DNA of 64,000 nt from Neodiprion pinetum (Eukaryota > Arthropoda > Insecta > Hymenoptera > Diprionidae): positions 19,211,598-19,275,597 of the forward strand of contig NC_060235.2 in the NCBI RefSeq assembly GCF_021155775.2, written 5' to 3'. Within the stretch, counting starts at the first letter, position 1; the number at the start of each line of letters is the position of its first letter. The translations under genes and the position numbers were made by a program. The notes under the pieces were generated by a model. That model saw nothing but the letters and a program-made list of their open reading frames with translations, was not told where the DNA came from and made no database searches. Shown here piece by piece: positions 41,780 to 54,800 of the stretch.

Positions 41780-42435
41780 TATTTATGTACGCTCAATTAA
41801 CGAGGTTTATGTAAGTATCTTAAAAATGTAACATGTTTCAATGGTGCAGAAAAAAAGAATGAATTTTTTGAAAAAAAATCCGATTGTCCAAAAAATAAAT
41901 TCAAATCAGAATATAATCATCATCATCAAAAAGAAAAGCAATGCACGAAACGATATTACTAGCAATAATGATGGGGGGAGAAAAAAAAAGAAGTACGCAC
42001 ACACAGTGTCTCGCAGTACATGTATAATGGTACTCGGATGAATAAAAACGCAAGGTTATATGAAAAATAATATTATGCTGCGAAACAAACGAAAAAAAGT
42101 CAGTAATAAAAAAGCAAACACAAAAATAGCATATATAAATACATAGGTTGTAAATTGAATAGAAAACGTTACACTCTCGACTGATTGGATTGAGAAAAAA
42201 AACTGATTATAGAAAAATTGAGAAATACATATTAGGGATATTGTTTAGATGAAATTTAGCGACAAGTGATTGTCAAAGAATGTGCGGTGATGTTATTGTT
42301 TTTCAATAACTCCGAGTCCATGATACGCTTCCTCTCTCTCTCGCTTCTTGTCTCTTTCGCTTTTCCTCTCTCGCTTTCTCTCTCTCTAGCTCTATCTCTC
42401 CGCCTCTTACATTCGCACAGAAATTGTAGACTGAG

Positions 42436-42507
42436 AAAAAGAAAAAAAAAAGGAAAAAAAAAAAAGATCAGAAGAAAAATGGGAAAAGAAAGAACGGTAG
42501 AATTAAT
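42436..42507 (-). promoter_or_regulatory. mub: U/C-rich tract at start of mub 3' UTR
   Basis: Immediately below the stop codon the transcript sense reads a short AT-mixed stretch, then a long pyrimidine run of U blocks broken by single or double C (plus strand: A blocks with isolated G, 42433-42500). Such tracts are typical binding platforms for PTB, ELAV or PCBP proteins. Its role here is inferred from composition and position only. Confidence 0.45.
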
Positions 42508-42889
42508 TCAGTACGGATTGTACTTGGTGCGCTCTGATTTAAATTTCCCGCTGTCGGTGGGCCCGGGTGCACTGGGACTACGAAGTCTGGGTGTAAATGG
42601 CTTGTGTGAACGGTGCACACCGGTCGTTTGTACCGGAAGTGCGGTAGCGGCTGCACCTGCAGCTCCACCTAGCAATTCCGTTAGCCCGCCAAGAGCAGTG
42701 AGGCTAGATAGGGCGTTGAGAGCACCTGGCTTGCTAAGCAGCTGAGCCAGAGGAATGGCGCTGGCCAAAGGAGAGGCAGTGGTGGTAGTGGTAGAGGGGG
42801 AAGCACTGGCCCCGGATGCCCCGGGAGTGGTACCGCTGCCAGGGGTTTGGGTATTTTGGGCCTCTAAGTTAGCTTTCTGCAGTTCGACA
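42508..42889 (-). CDS. mub: mub coding exon 7 (C-terminal tail, stop)
   Basis: The acceptor GTGTCTTTTCCCAG|T completes the Ser codon started in exon 6. It codes for 126 further residues and a TGA stop at 42510-42508. The tail opens VELQKANLEAQNTQTPG, is then Ser/Thr/Ala/Gly-rich, then Leu/Ala-rich (LAQLLSKPGALNALSSLTAL), and ends in a basic stretch (HRSHKPFTPRLRSP, SERTKYNPY). SVELQKANLE is a family hallmark directly after KH3. The plus-strand open frame over this exon (42266-42745) is a shadow. Confidence 0.93.
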
Positions 42890-45800
42890 CTGGGAAAAGA
42901 CACAAATGTAAGGTAGGAATGTAGTAATTGGTGAAAACTGGTATTCATGACGGGACGGTAAAGGTGTCAACTATTACTTGAGAGATGCGGCGACGTGATC
43001 GTTCGGACAACGCTCAAAAAACTACTTGAATGACAACGATCTTTCATCATCGATGGATGCACCGATCGCGGAGAAAAAATATTATTACAAACAATATCAA
43101 ATATGAAAAACTAATTGCAGGTAGATGCTTCGATTTGAGTTCTTATAATTGTATTTACTTTCGACTTTACTGAACTTTATCATCGTTTCTGCGATTCGGT
43201 GTTTTTATTTCGTTTTTCGTTTTTAATTGTCATTAATTGTTCGAATCGACAGTAAATATAACGTCGCCATATCTCTCTGTACATAAATAGAAGGTCGAAA
43301 CTATAAAGTATAAAAGACAAGAACAACAACAAAGCATGATGTGCACTCTGCCTGAAATATTATCTGAACAAAGAAGAGAAATTGATAGTGAATTATTATC
43401 GGTTGTGTACTGGCAGATGATGACGACAATGACAAAGACAACGAAGATACGAGGTATTGAAACATTTATATATACAACTAGGACATAAAGTGTGTTAGAA
43501 TGAAATTTATGTAGTACACAAATGGCGATCGGGAAGATTGAAAGTTAACAGTCAAAAAAATAAAAATAAAACAAACTCGAGAAAATTCAATTCGTTGTAC
43601 CGACAGAGTGCAGGCCATGCAATGGGAGTGCTAGGATATGATTATGTAATAATAATATATAAGTTATAACAATAGAAATACGCTAGTGTTTTTTCCCTTT
43701 TTTTTTCTTTGTTTTTTGTTTTTTTTTTTTTTTTTTTGTTTTGGGTGGGGGAAAAAGAAGTATTAACATAGTTAAATGCAGTAAATGTATGTAGGTGGCA
43801 ATCTGGAATAAAATATAATGGATTATAATATATAAATGGAAGACGGAGATGAGCCTAACAGTCCTAATTTGTTCACAACTATGTGGCGTCAAAATGCTAC
43901 ACGAAACTTCATTCTGAAACTGTGTCAAATTGTTCTTACTTTTTGTATTAATTTACGTGCATCTTGTCAACTTTCCATTACTTTACCCCCCCCCCCCCCC
44001 TCCACCTCCCCCTTCTTTAAGAAAAAAAATTAACAAAGGCAGTAAATCAAATATTGACACTGTTCGTAAATCCTTTCCATAAAAATAACAGCACGACTAT
44101 GATAATAATAACGAGAATGGTAATAGGAATAGTAATGTGGCATAAATACAATAGAAAGTTATCTTTGATCACACGATATTGATTCTATAGAGTGAAAGTT
44201 ATAAATGAATGTGAGTTAATGAATGCGACATGGAAAATAAGTTGGTTGAAGTGAATCTGTGTCATTAAATTCTTGCTAATCGGTAACGAAAACACTATAT
44301 TGTATATTTCAATTGGGTAAATATAAATCGAGGTGAGTTTTCCTGTATACAGATAATTGCCAAAAAGATATTGAAAGCAACAGTCGAATTAGGAGAAACA
44401 TGAAATGGCTGAATAGCTAAGTGATTCTCAAAGTCGAACATGCATGGAAAGTTGTGATAGAAAATATTAGAACCTCTACCAAATGACTAGATTCCCACAA
44501 AATTCATACCTTACCATTTCTATTACGTGTAAAAATTGATTGTACAAGTAGAATAAATTTGTATATTATATGTACCAAAAGCCAAAGCATTAGAATGTAC
44601 AGCCAGTAAGATAGAGTAAAATATGATTTGTAATGTTAAAAAAGCATAAGTAAACGACGTTGTCAAGTTACAGGGAATCTCGTATTTTAAAATATCCATA
44701 GATAATCTAAGTGATGCGGGATTCGAATTTGTCTACCTATGGATTTTTTTTTTTTGTTTTTTAACGCATCTATCAGTTTCTTTTGACGTTTGTGAAAGAC
44801 GGAAAGTAACGATCCCTCATTTTTCAAAACAATTTGTAGAAGAATAAAAATATGATAAAATAAATAAATAGAAACAAAAGAAAGTGGAATAAGACATATC
44901 AAAACCTATAAAAGGTAGGAGTATCTAACATTCGTCATAGGATGTTAAGTAGGATATATGATGAATTGATAGAATAGAAGACGATTGTGTTTTTTTTTTC
45001 CTTCCCAGACTTATTTTAAGGGACAGCCAGCAGCTATAGGGAACAGATATTATCGGAGTTAATTCTGGATTCTGCAGTTGAGTTAGGTTCAGTAGGTTTT
45101 CTCTAGGTTCTGGACCTGGAAGGCAGGACCTGGAAACAAAGGAATTAAACTATTCCTCTTCTTCCCTTGCGATGATAATGCGGTTTCCTGTCTTCTTTTG
45201 ATAGCGTTGGTTCCTTCCCAAGTTGAAGATGAATTTATTTTCTTCTTCTCCTCCTCCTCCTCTTACCTAGTCTTAATAACTACACCTCCACCTCTTGTAT
45301 TATTCTATTTTTCGATTACTCGAAAATAAAAGAAAGGAGAAATATGAACACAAAGGAAAACAAAAGAAAGAGACAAAAACATATATCGCAACACACAATA
45401 TTTTCCCCAAATATTGAATAATATATTTCCATACTACTAATTGCTGTTGTATGATGACATGTGCTTTTCATTTTCAAATAATCCAAACATCAGAAGAATA
45501 TCACTTTCTTACCGATTTTCGTCTTTTGTATGAAAATGAATTTAATAAAAAAAATAAAAATTGCAAGAAACAGAAACAAAAACAGAAAAATGCAAATAAC
45601 TCGATTGTTAACTATGAGCAAAAGTTTCAATCTTTGTCTAGCTGACTTGTGGTATGAGTCTAATATACTCGAGTGAGAATTGAACCGTTAAATTGTTTTG
45701 TTTTTTTCTCACATGTCATCATGAGTGAATATTATTGAGGAACAGATCTAATAGGCAGCCCCCAGACAAACGAGGAGGAATGATGAGAGTGTGTGTAGTA

Positions 45801-48800
45801 AAAATAACTAATCACATAATTTATCTTTCTTTTAAATTTTGCACGTGTATGCATGCATGAATCGGCATATTTATTGCCGCAAGATCCTTAAAACCACTAC
45901 ACACATACATACATGAACAATAAATACAGTTGTTTGAATTATGAAATTTTCATTCGCCTGAAAACATGACGAGTCTAGAAGTGGAGCGTAAATCGGTTGC
46001 TTTGAGGGTAAAATTACTCATGACAGATAACTATGAATATCGTTTATATAACAGATTTACGAGTGTTCTACAGAAAATCTATCATAAATTGAGATCGCAA
46101 ACAGTACTGGATATCGCCAAGAATAAAAACAGAACGCACATGCTGTGACGGTCAAATTTCTATAAGTAAATCATTTCATTTTATTCAGCAAATATCCTTT
46201 CAAATGTCTGCAAATTAAAATCCCAAATCGCTAAAATTTACACAGAAGCGTGGGAAAACCAATTCGTCGGATCAAAAGAAAAAGTAGTAAAGATTTTTCG
46301 TAAAGAAATGTAAAAAAACGCTGATCCACTAGCAGAATTTGAAGAGAAATTAGAAGATTTATGACGATTAAATTTTTAACCTAAACTTGCGTCACTAATC
46401 CCACAATGATTTTGTCATTATTGGATATACGTGAGAAGTTTCTATAAATTTACGAATATGGAGCGCTATCCAGTGCTGCGAGGCTCAAAACTCAGTGTTT
46501 GTATTTGAATTTTGACTAATGTGAAGAATCGAAGATGCTGTACTTACCTCATATTGATGAGATATTGTGCAAGAGCGACCGCGTCTGGATTTCCAGTGAT
46601 AGTTATGGTGCGGTCAGTCGCTCCTCCTTCCCTCTCTTCGCAATTGCTAATGCGAATCATGGCCCCTGATATTTGACGAATTTCAGCTATCTTCGTGCCA
46701 CCCTTGCCAATGATGCATCCGATCAGCTCGTTGGGAACGGTCATCTCATGCGTCTGGTTGTTAGCCGCTGGCTGCTGTCTATTGGTGTTGCTAGTTCGCA
46801 ACTGACTTCCAGCGAGTGCTGCTAAAGCTATAATATATTAGTGAACAAGAATTAGAATAGATGTCTTGATTGCAGAGTACAGTCAAGGTCTATTTAATTT
46901 CAGTTCGAAATAATTCTGACAACAAGAACAACTTTTGGCTGACTGATAAATATCTCAAATAATATATCATTTGCAAGGTGGTTCTTCAGATCCATGCTCT
47001 TTTTTGCTGGTTCTTTGGCAGCGACCCTAATATCTATTATATATACATATACTTAGAAATTTTCGAATGCACAGAAAAGTTACAAAGTACTCATTGATTA
47101 GATTCTGTATGTATAAGAACCCGTATGAAGATAATTTAACTGCCGTTTTCTTTCTCATTCGTTTGCCAACAAACATTGAAATTTTATTTGCATAAGATTG
47201 GTCGGTTCAAGTTTCACATATTTGAAGATCAAACATTTCTCTGACAGTTGAGTTTCGTGAAGAACCACCTTAATCGAAATTGTCTAAACTTTACTTACCA
47301 GCTGGATTTAGTCCGCCTGTGTTGGCAGGCGTGGCGAGACCTCCAAGACCTAGAGCTGCGAGACCAGCGAGAGGATTGCTCCCCAATTTGCCCATCTGTA
47401 ACAACGATGAATACCAACTGCTCAACGCCTGCCATTTGATGCGGTAAAAAGTGTGTGGCGTATTTTTTTTTCTTTCCAATTTTCTTTTTTTTAACGCCAC
47501 GATTCTTTCGAGCGTCATTATTACGAGCGCAGGATACAAAACTCTTCTGCATTATTTGCTTAAATAATTTGGATGATTCAATTTTCCTTAAGTAAAACTA
47601 AATTAACGCGTCGAATGAATGATGAAACAATTTTATACTATGAAACCTGAATCTTTAATATCACCGTTGTTAATATACATATACATTGATACACCGATAC
47701 TAGAAAATAACAACGTGTATTGTTTGTTCTTTTCGTTTTTCAATTGTGAAATCATTTCAAATATATGCATATATATGTAATTCTGCATTATACGTATATA
47801 TATGTATATATCACTTCGTAACAACTCCTTATAGGTATATATGGCAATGTACAGCAATCAAACAAGTTTTGGTCTTCTGGCAATTAGTTGGATTGAAGGG
47901 ACGTGGACGCAGGAAATCTGTGAACCTTTATGAACTAAAAGAAAAATGAAAACAATAAAAAGAATTCTATTCGGAGCAGCGTCTGATGTAAACTTAATAG
48001 AAAGTAGGCTTTCTTCTAATAGGTTTATCGGTTAAAATTCAATAATTTTTTGGTAATTTTATTACCAGATGGTTGCACGTCAAGTGTTCATTACCAATTT
48101 AATACATTCGTAAGGTACGGTGATTTATCCGCGAAGGTAGATAAAAGAAAAAAAAAAAAATTAAACAGAACAAAAATCAAGAACGAGGGCTGAAATAACG
48201 ATATTTCATCTCGAAACAAACAGCAATATTGAATTGACTATTGAAACAGTGAAAAAAATCTGATTCGGTGGATTTGAAAGAAGTAGTTATCCAAACAAAC
48301 TAATTGTAAGCCATCATCACGGAGTGAAATTGAATGAGTCTACTCAATTATCTACCACTTTAAGGCGGTTTGAAATGAAAAATCGATATCGAAACTCTTG
48401 TTTGTAACTTTGGTGTTTTTTTTTTTCTTGCATTACGAGGAGAATCACAGTAGCTTAAGAATGCGATAATTGGATAAACTTACAAAAAAATGACCAAACA
48501 ATTATGAATTAACGATTGTCTAGTTTCAAATATGCGCTACAGTATCGTGTCCAGCTGTCGAGAATAAACTTGGCAGATTTGCCAATCATTCATCAATTTT
48601 GACGATGCGAAGTAAAAATCTACAAGAAATGTTCAATAATGTTTTACTTTGATCACGATGAACAATCGATTGAAAATAACGAATAGCTAATAAGAACATG
48701 CAACTATTGAACGAAGAAAAACGTCGAATTTAAGATAATAAAGAATAACAATTATGTGCCGTTTACAACAGTATTAAATTTAATAGCACATTGTATTTGA

Positions 48801-51800
48801 TAAACGCATTGAGACACGTTTCAACGATATATGATCAACTCAATTCAACAAGAAACGTAGATCTAATCGTATGACTGGATAGGAAAAACGAATTCTTAAT
48901 TGCGGGTAAAAGTGAGGAAGAATAAAAAAAATGTAATTAAACTCCAGTCTGATAAATGGTGATTTTTGAACTATTTCTATATTCTGTTTAATCCTTATCT
49001 CAAATTAAGGAAAGGGCAGGTTTAAACTATACTAGATAGGCCTGCAATAGGGTAATTTGCATCTGCGCTTAGCTGCAGATGACGATCAATCATCGACTAT
49101 TCATACATAATGATTAATTGTAATTTGGTAAACTGTTGTAAGGCAGCCCACCCTCGCGCAAATTCTTCACCAAGTGCAAAGCCATGCTCTATTTATAAAT
49201 CGGATATGTACTATGAAATGAAAAGAAATGATAAGGAATTTGCCCAAAGGTAAATAGAATTCGAAAATATTGAAAACAAAGAAATGAGAAAAACAAAAAT
49301 TATATACACACGTCACAAGGTTTTTACCGATGGGAAGTGCTACATAGTTTTTACAATCAATAAGCTTTAGGAATGTTTCGATTGCACCGAATCGGAATGT
49401 AAGCATAAAGAGGGAAAAACAAATGTTCGACAAAATTTGATGCTACTTTAAACAGTAATTGAGATTATTTATATTTCTATCTTAATAAAAAATATTGGAT
49501 CATGGAAATTAGTTTATGTTGTCTAACAAAACTCACAGTTTATTTCAATAATTAACTGTTTCTCCATTCCTTCATAATTTCTAATAATTCCAGTTAATCC
49601 CTGATAATCATCTTACTGCAACAATGTGCAAAAATAAAAAGATTGATTTCACCGTAAGTAAAAATTATTTCACACCTGCGAGGGTAACTTGAAATTAAAA
49701 GGAAAATGAGAAGAAAAACAACAAAAAAAGACTATGAAAAACCAGAAATTATGAAAACAGAAGAATGATAATAATTCAAGGTATTTTGAGTCGTCGCTTG
49801 AATAACTTATCGTAATATTGGAAAAAGGATATTCGCAAAAATGTCGTGAAAGAATTATTTAAGAATCGCAGAAGAGACGGAACAGAAACGACGATACATA
49901 AAGCCAAAAATGAACGTCAAGTGATTTTGAACTCTAGAAGAACAGTATAATTTTACCGTTCCGTGCCCATACATGCATTCCTTGTATCAATGAGTATCAA
50001 CGAGTGTAAGAAAAGGCCTTTCCTCTATCCTGTTGAAACCAAGATTAAAGAAATCGACAACGATAATAATCGAAGCAAGCGTTCTTATAGTTAATGACCG
50101 GACAATGAAATCAATGTGCATGATTATGATACAATAATTTTACTAATGTATGCAAGCATTCGTGTGGAATGAAAATTTCGAGTCCACGATAGGAAGAGCT
50201 CGAGTATTTTCCTACTTATTGTAGCTAACTATTGTACTGTTATAACTGTAAATTTATATCGCAAAATAGTTGTGAGAAATATTGCTAATGAAAATTGGAA
50301 CAGAATAATATAATATTGTGAATGTTATTCAACATATTCAACATTTTGTGTGGATATAAAAAAAACAGGATATGAAATAAATCATCCGATTAACAGTATC
50401 AAAGCTGCAGGGAAAAAAAAAAAAAAAATAATGACAAACCATAACGATTTTATTTTAAATTTCACGAACTTTCGGTCCACAAATTGTTCTCACATTTTTT
50501 CAAACGAACCAAAAACCAATATTTTTTTTTTAACTCACAAGTGTAACTAATATTTGTACTTGACACCTTTTCGAACACAAGTCATATTAGACTTACAAAT
50601 AGAAAAAAGATGAAAAAAAAAAAACACATCAATAACGATGCGCACAAAATTCTCTCTCAATACTTACATTATTCAAATTTAACTAGCGGTCTTGGATTCG
50701 TTTGTTAACGTCACACCACGGCTGACTTGTCGAGACGCTTCATATTCATACTATCAGTTCTTTTTTCCTTTTTTTTTTTTTCCTTTCACGTTTCTGTATA
50801 CCGCATGTGTAACGTAATCTTCGACTATCACAAGCACAAGATATAGAGACATGCATACACACTATATAATCGGCATTGCACATTCAAGTAACTGCAGATA
50901 GATAAGGTTTGGTAACAGAGTGGTTTTTCTTTTCTACTACACAGATACACAACAGACAGATAGAGATGGACAAGGTGAACCCATTTACAATAATATGGGA
51001 AAACAGAAGTTTTGTCTGAATAGTTAATTCAAAATATACTATCGGTTAAGAAAAGAAGGTTTTACTGTTGTCCGAAATTCATATTGTACAATCTGTAAAA
51101 ACAGAGTTTAAAGATTTTGAGGATTATAAAAAAGCAACTTGATCCAAAATTCAATGTCGTTTTCCCATTTCGTTATGTTTGTTTTTCTTCTCCATGTTCG
51201 CTATCTCAATGTCGATGAAAAGAACATAACAAGCTGATTGAAAGTATTCACTCTAGGGTGCAGCAAAATAATAAGAAAAAAATATATCGTCGCTGCAATT
51301 ATGACGAAATTTCAAGTTTTCTACTAATTTTATGAAGTAGATCGTTGATCAAATTCAATGAACCTCTCTCCTCGCTTGAAAAAAAGCTCTTACTACATCA
51401 CATGCTCCATAATACGAACAACAATCATTCTCTTTTTTTATTCAAGTAACTCAGTTTTATATTTATTCCTGTTATTCTTGTTAAGTGTAAGAAACGAAAG
51501 AGAAAAAGATATCTAAAACAGATGACCTCTGGCAAAAAGTATTTTTCGTTACAGTTTAAGCAATAGAATTTTGTTTGCTCACGTAAATTCACTTTTATAA
51601 TTCCAATGATGAGGTTTCAATAAGCCGAAAAGTGTACAAAAAAAATTTTGCTGCAAACTAGACATTGTGCTCGAAAATAAGGAAATGTGTTATTGGCGGA
51701 AAGCTAGATTCAAAGGGTGACATTTAAGGGTGTGAGGAAGTAAATCAGATATAGCGGAAGGTGATGGTAACCAGGGGGACATTCCGATGCACGTGGATAC

Positions 51801-54800
51801 GTACTACGTGAAGCCACGGTGCACAGCGTATTGAGAATATAGCAGTATCGAATATCCGTAACAGGGGAATAATGAATTGACTTGGGGAGAAAGAAAAAAA
51901 AAAAAAAAACACATCAACACGTGCCCGTATATTTGAATAGATAGTTCTGAGTGTGTGCTGCCAAATGAAATTAATCATTGCAAAAGAATAGAATGAAAAA
52001 AAAATTAAAAACAAGGTAAATATTTTCACCTTATCATTTTCATGTCGGTCGAAGTATGTTTGATATTCAAAGAGTCAATATTCGGCGTACCGTTTCGAGT
52101 AATGCAAGTTCAAAGAAAATTGCTTTTGGCATAAAAATGGGAGATTGAACGTTTAATAATGATCATCTGCTGAAGAGTTTGAACAAGGTTGAGGCCTTCC
52201 ACTGATTTATGAAGAACTTTAAAATTGACTATCTAAATATTCACAAGCTGAATACTGTCCGGTACAGGAATCGAATTGTTATTCATTACTTTTTTCATCA
52301 ATATAGACAAATATTCAGGTTCATCCTAATGAAAGAAATTTTTATACTTACTAACTTTTCAAGATTTTACAAAACTAAACATTCAGTTTTTTACCTTCAC
52401 TCTTCTAATAGCAATGAAAATAAAATTCTCCACGAATTGCAAAGTATAAACCCAAAGATTTTACAACAGTAACATGCATTATAAATTTTCTAAATCGGTG
52501 TTTAGTTTGCTTCGCTCATCATATTGTACTCTACAGAAATGAAGATACAATGTTGATTTTGTTTCTACTTTTACTCCACAAAAAATTCTCTCGATAGTTG
52601 GTTCCCCAATTATTCTAAACTCTAAAAACTCTTCCTAACAATTCCAGAATTCCCAAAAATTCAGTACATTTTTGTTTTGAAATTATATTTGTATTAACGA
52701 CGGACTCTGATGAAATTTTAATAAAAATGCTTCTTTCATTTTTGAAATGACTAAAAAATATATGATTGAAATTTTTTTTCTACAAGATTTTAGATCATAG
52801 TGGTATGTGAATTGAAAAAAGTTCAATGTTCTGTAGTGAAAGTCTTGACGCAAGAAAATCCTGGTAGTAATACGCAGGGAGTATTCTGCGAAAGGTGTTT
52901 CGCATCAACATCAACGCTTTCATTTCAGAAGACTGCAATTTTTTCTCAGTACAGACACTACCACAAAATCCAGATCTTGTAGAAACAAATTTTCTATCAC
53001 ACCTTTTTTAGTAACAATAAATATAGAGAAAACAAAAAAGAAAAAAATATATTTCATCAAGCCCCCTTAGAAGAAAAACTGATCCAAATGATTTAAAGTA
53101 ATTTCTGTGGAAGGCCTGATCGGTTCCGAAGAGTAGAAATTAATTCGAGTAGGTATTTCTACTGACTTCATTCCATTCCGACAGAACCGATAAGAGGTAA
53201 AATTTAGAAAGAAAGAATTTCAATGGACGAACGGCATGGCGACGATAAATTTTAGATAAGATTGTGTTTTACCAAAGGCAAATTCGAATACGTAGGAAGA
53301 CGGAACGCGCAAGTAAAATTCTATTCACCGTGGCATTGGGGTCAGGCTGGGAGGACGTTGGACCACGAAAAACAAAAGACTTACGGCATCTGCCACGAGG
53401 TGTACGGGCGGGAGGGCTGCCTGCAAGTGTCCACTCTTCAGCAGGGGGTCGGCGAGGCCTGCCACGCTGGCGTGAAGGGGGCTTGGATGAAGTGGATGAT
53501 GGGCGGTGAGATGGGGGGGCAGGAGTGGGTGGGCATGTGAAGCGTAGTGTGAGGGGTGGTGGGCTGCGAAGTGGGAGCTGGTCAACGTGGTGGTATTCAG
53601 CGAGGGTGGGTTCGGCCCGGTATGGGGGGCGGGCAATGGCAATACTGTACTTACGTCCGAGTGGGCGGGCACCGCGTAATTACCCTGGATGGTGTAGGCT
53701 TGCCCACCAGCCAGGATCACTGGCCCACCAACTTGGGGTTTAGGGCGATAAGGGATCGTGGCACCTTTGGGAGGGGACTGAAAAATATCAAAAAATAACG
53801 AGAAAAACATTAACCGTTACATTTATACAAGCACATTATAGTATTTTATTAATTTTTCTTTTATAAAGATTTGAGGGTGCTTCGGACCTCCGTCAAATAC
53901 GGCAAATTGTATTCGACGATTCTTCATTTTCCTAATTGTAAGTCAAATTTTGGGACATTATAGGGTTTGTAATCGTGTTTGTAGGTTGACCAAGGAAAGT
54001 TTACAAAATTGACGGAAACGCTAAGATATTTGCAGCTGGTTTTTATTTGATTTGAAGTTATGGTATGCTAATGGAATTGAATCAGATATTTTATATATTC
54101 TATCACCAATTTTCCAAATCTTTGTTTGTCAGCTCACAAGCAAAAGCGTTTTACAAAGTTTTAAAAGATTTCACTGCTCAGGAAGAGTAAAAATCGTAAT
54201 ACAATTTGCCTTACTTGGCAAAATTCAAAATGCCCCCAAGAGGGTGCTCTGGTAGATTTTGACATTGACGTATATATCTCGATATGTAGTATTCCACGTA
54301 TCTCATATGTGAAAACGGACTCAATAGCCCCCATTCTATACGTAATTCTCAGCAAAACCACAACACATTTTTATTTAACTGAGAAATGAAAGAGTCGCAC
54401 AGATTCTAAGAAATCGCAATAGTAAATTCGTAGAATTCATGCCATTTCTTTGATTCTGCGTCAAATGAAAATGTATTGGAGTGTTTTTGTTCAAAATTGT
54501 GCCAATATTTTATACAACTCATCTTTACCAATATTACAGAATGTTTGGTCATGTCTCACCAAAATTTTCGACTGCAAAACTAAATTTATTTCTTATCATA
54601 CTATCTGTTTCGTAAGTCGAATTCACCTATGAAGTTTAATAAATGAAAAAGCAAATGTAATCAAATTTGCATCAAACTTTGACATTGCAATTCACAATAC
54701 AAAATGTTATAAGTTCGGGTTCAAATTCCAAGTAAATTCTCATTCAATGTGAAAATCTGTGATGTTTCTAACTGCAATCATTCATATTCTATATTGTTTC

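Larger units (their letters stand above)
37655..42435. other. mub: Region below mub stop codon: probable 3' UTR and flank
   Basis: No coding signature on either strand. It contains the candidate AATAAA signals at 41067-41072, 40614-40619 and 40410-40415 (minus strand), long CT and AT microsatellites, and A-rich runs on the plus strand that would be U-rich in mub RNA. The part nearest 42.4 kb is very likely 3' UTR. The far limit is unknown. Confidence 0.5.
42890..46547 (-). other. mub: mub intron 6
   Basis: A 3,658-nt intron between KH3 and the C-terminal exon. It contains the candidate alternative terminal exon (45129-44925), a C15 run on the plus strand at 43986-44000 (G15 in the transcript), long T runs near 43690-43740, and a TGCATGCATG motif near 45850 that matches the UGCAUG site of Rbfox splicing factors. 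The functional meaning of these motifs is unknown. Confidence 0.75.

Noticed and set aside
42266..42745. Long plus-strand open frame (159 codons)
   Set aside because: Antisense shadow of mub exon 7. Its beginning is translated from CT repeats and homopolymers.
45261..45330. Donor-like CTAG|GTAAGAGG on the minus strand in intron 6
   Set aside because: The sequence above it has stops in every frame suitable for mub and no convincing acceptor.
53262..53798. Plus-strand open frames opposite exon 4
   Set aside because: Shadows of the GC-rich exon 4 long form, with no domain content.
54710..54735. B-box-like GGGTTCAAATTCC
   Set aside because: No matching A box or acceptor stem upstream.
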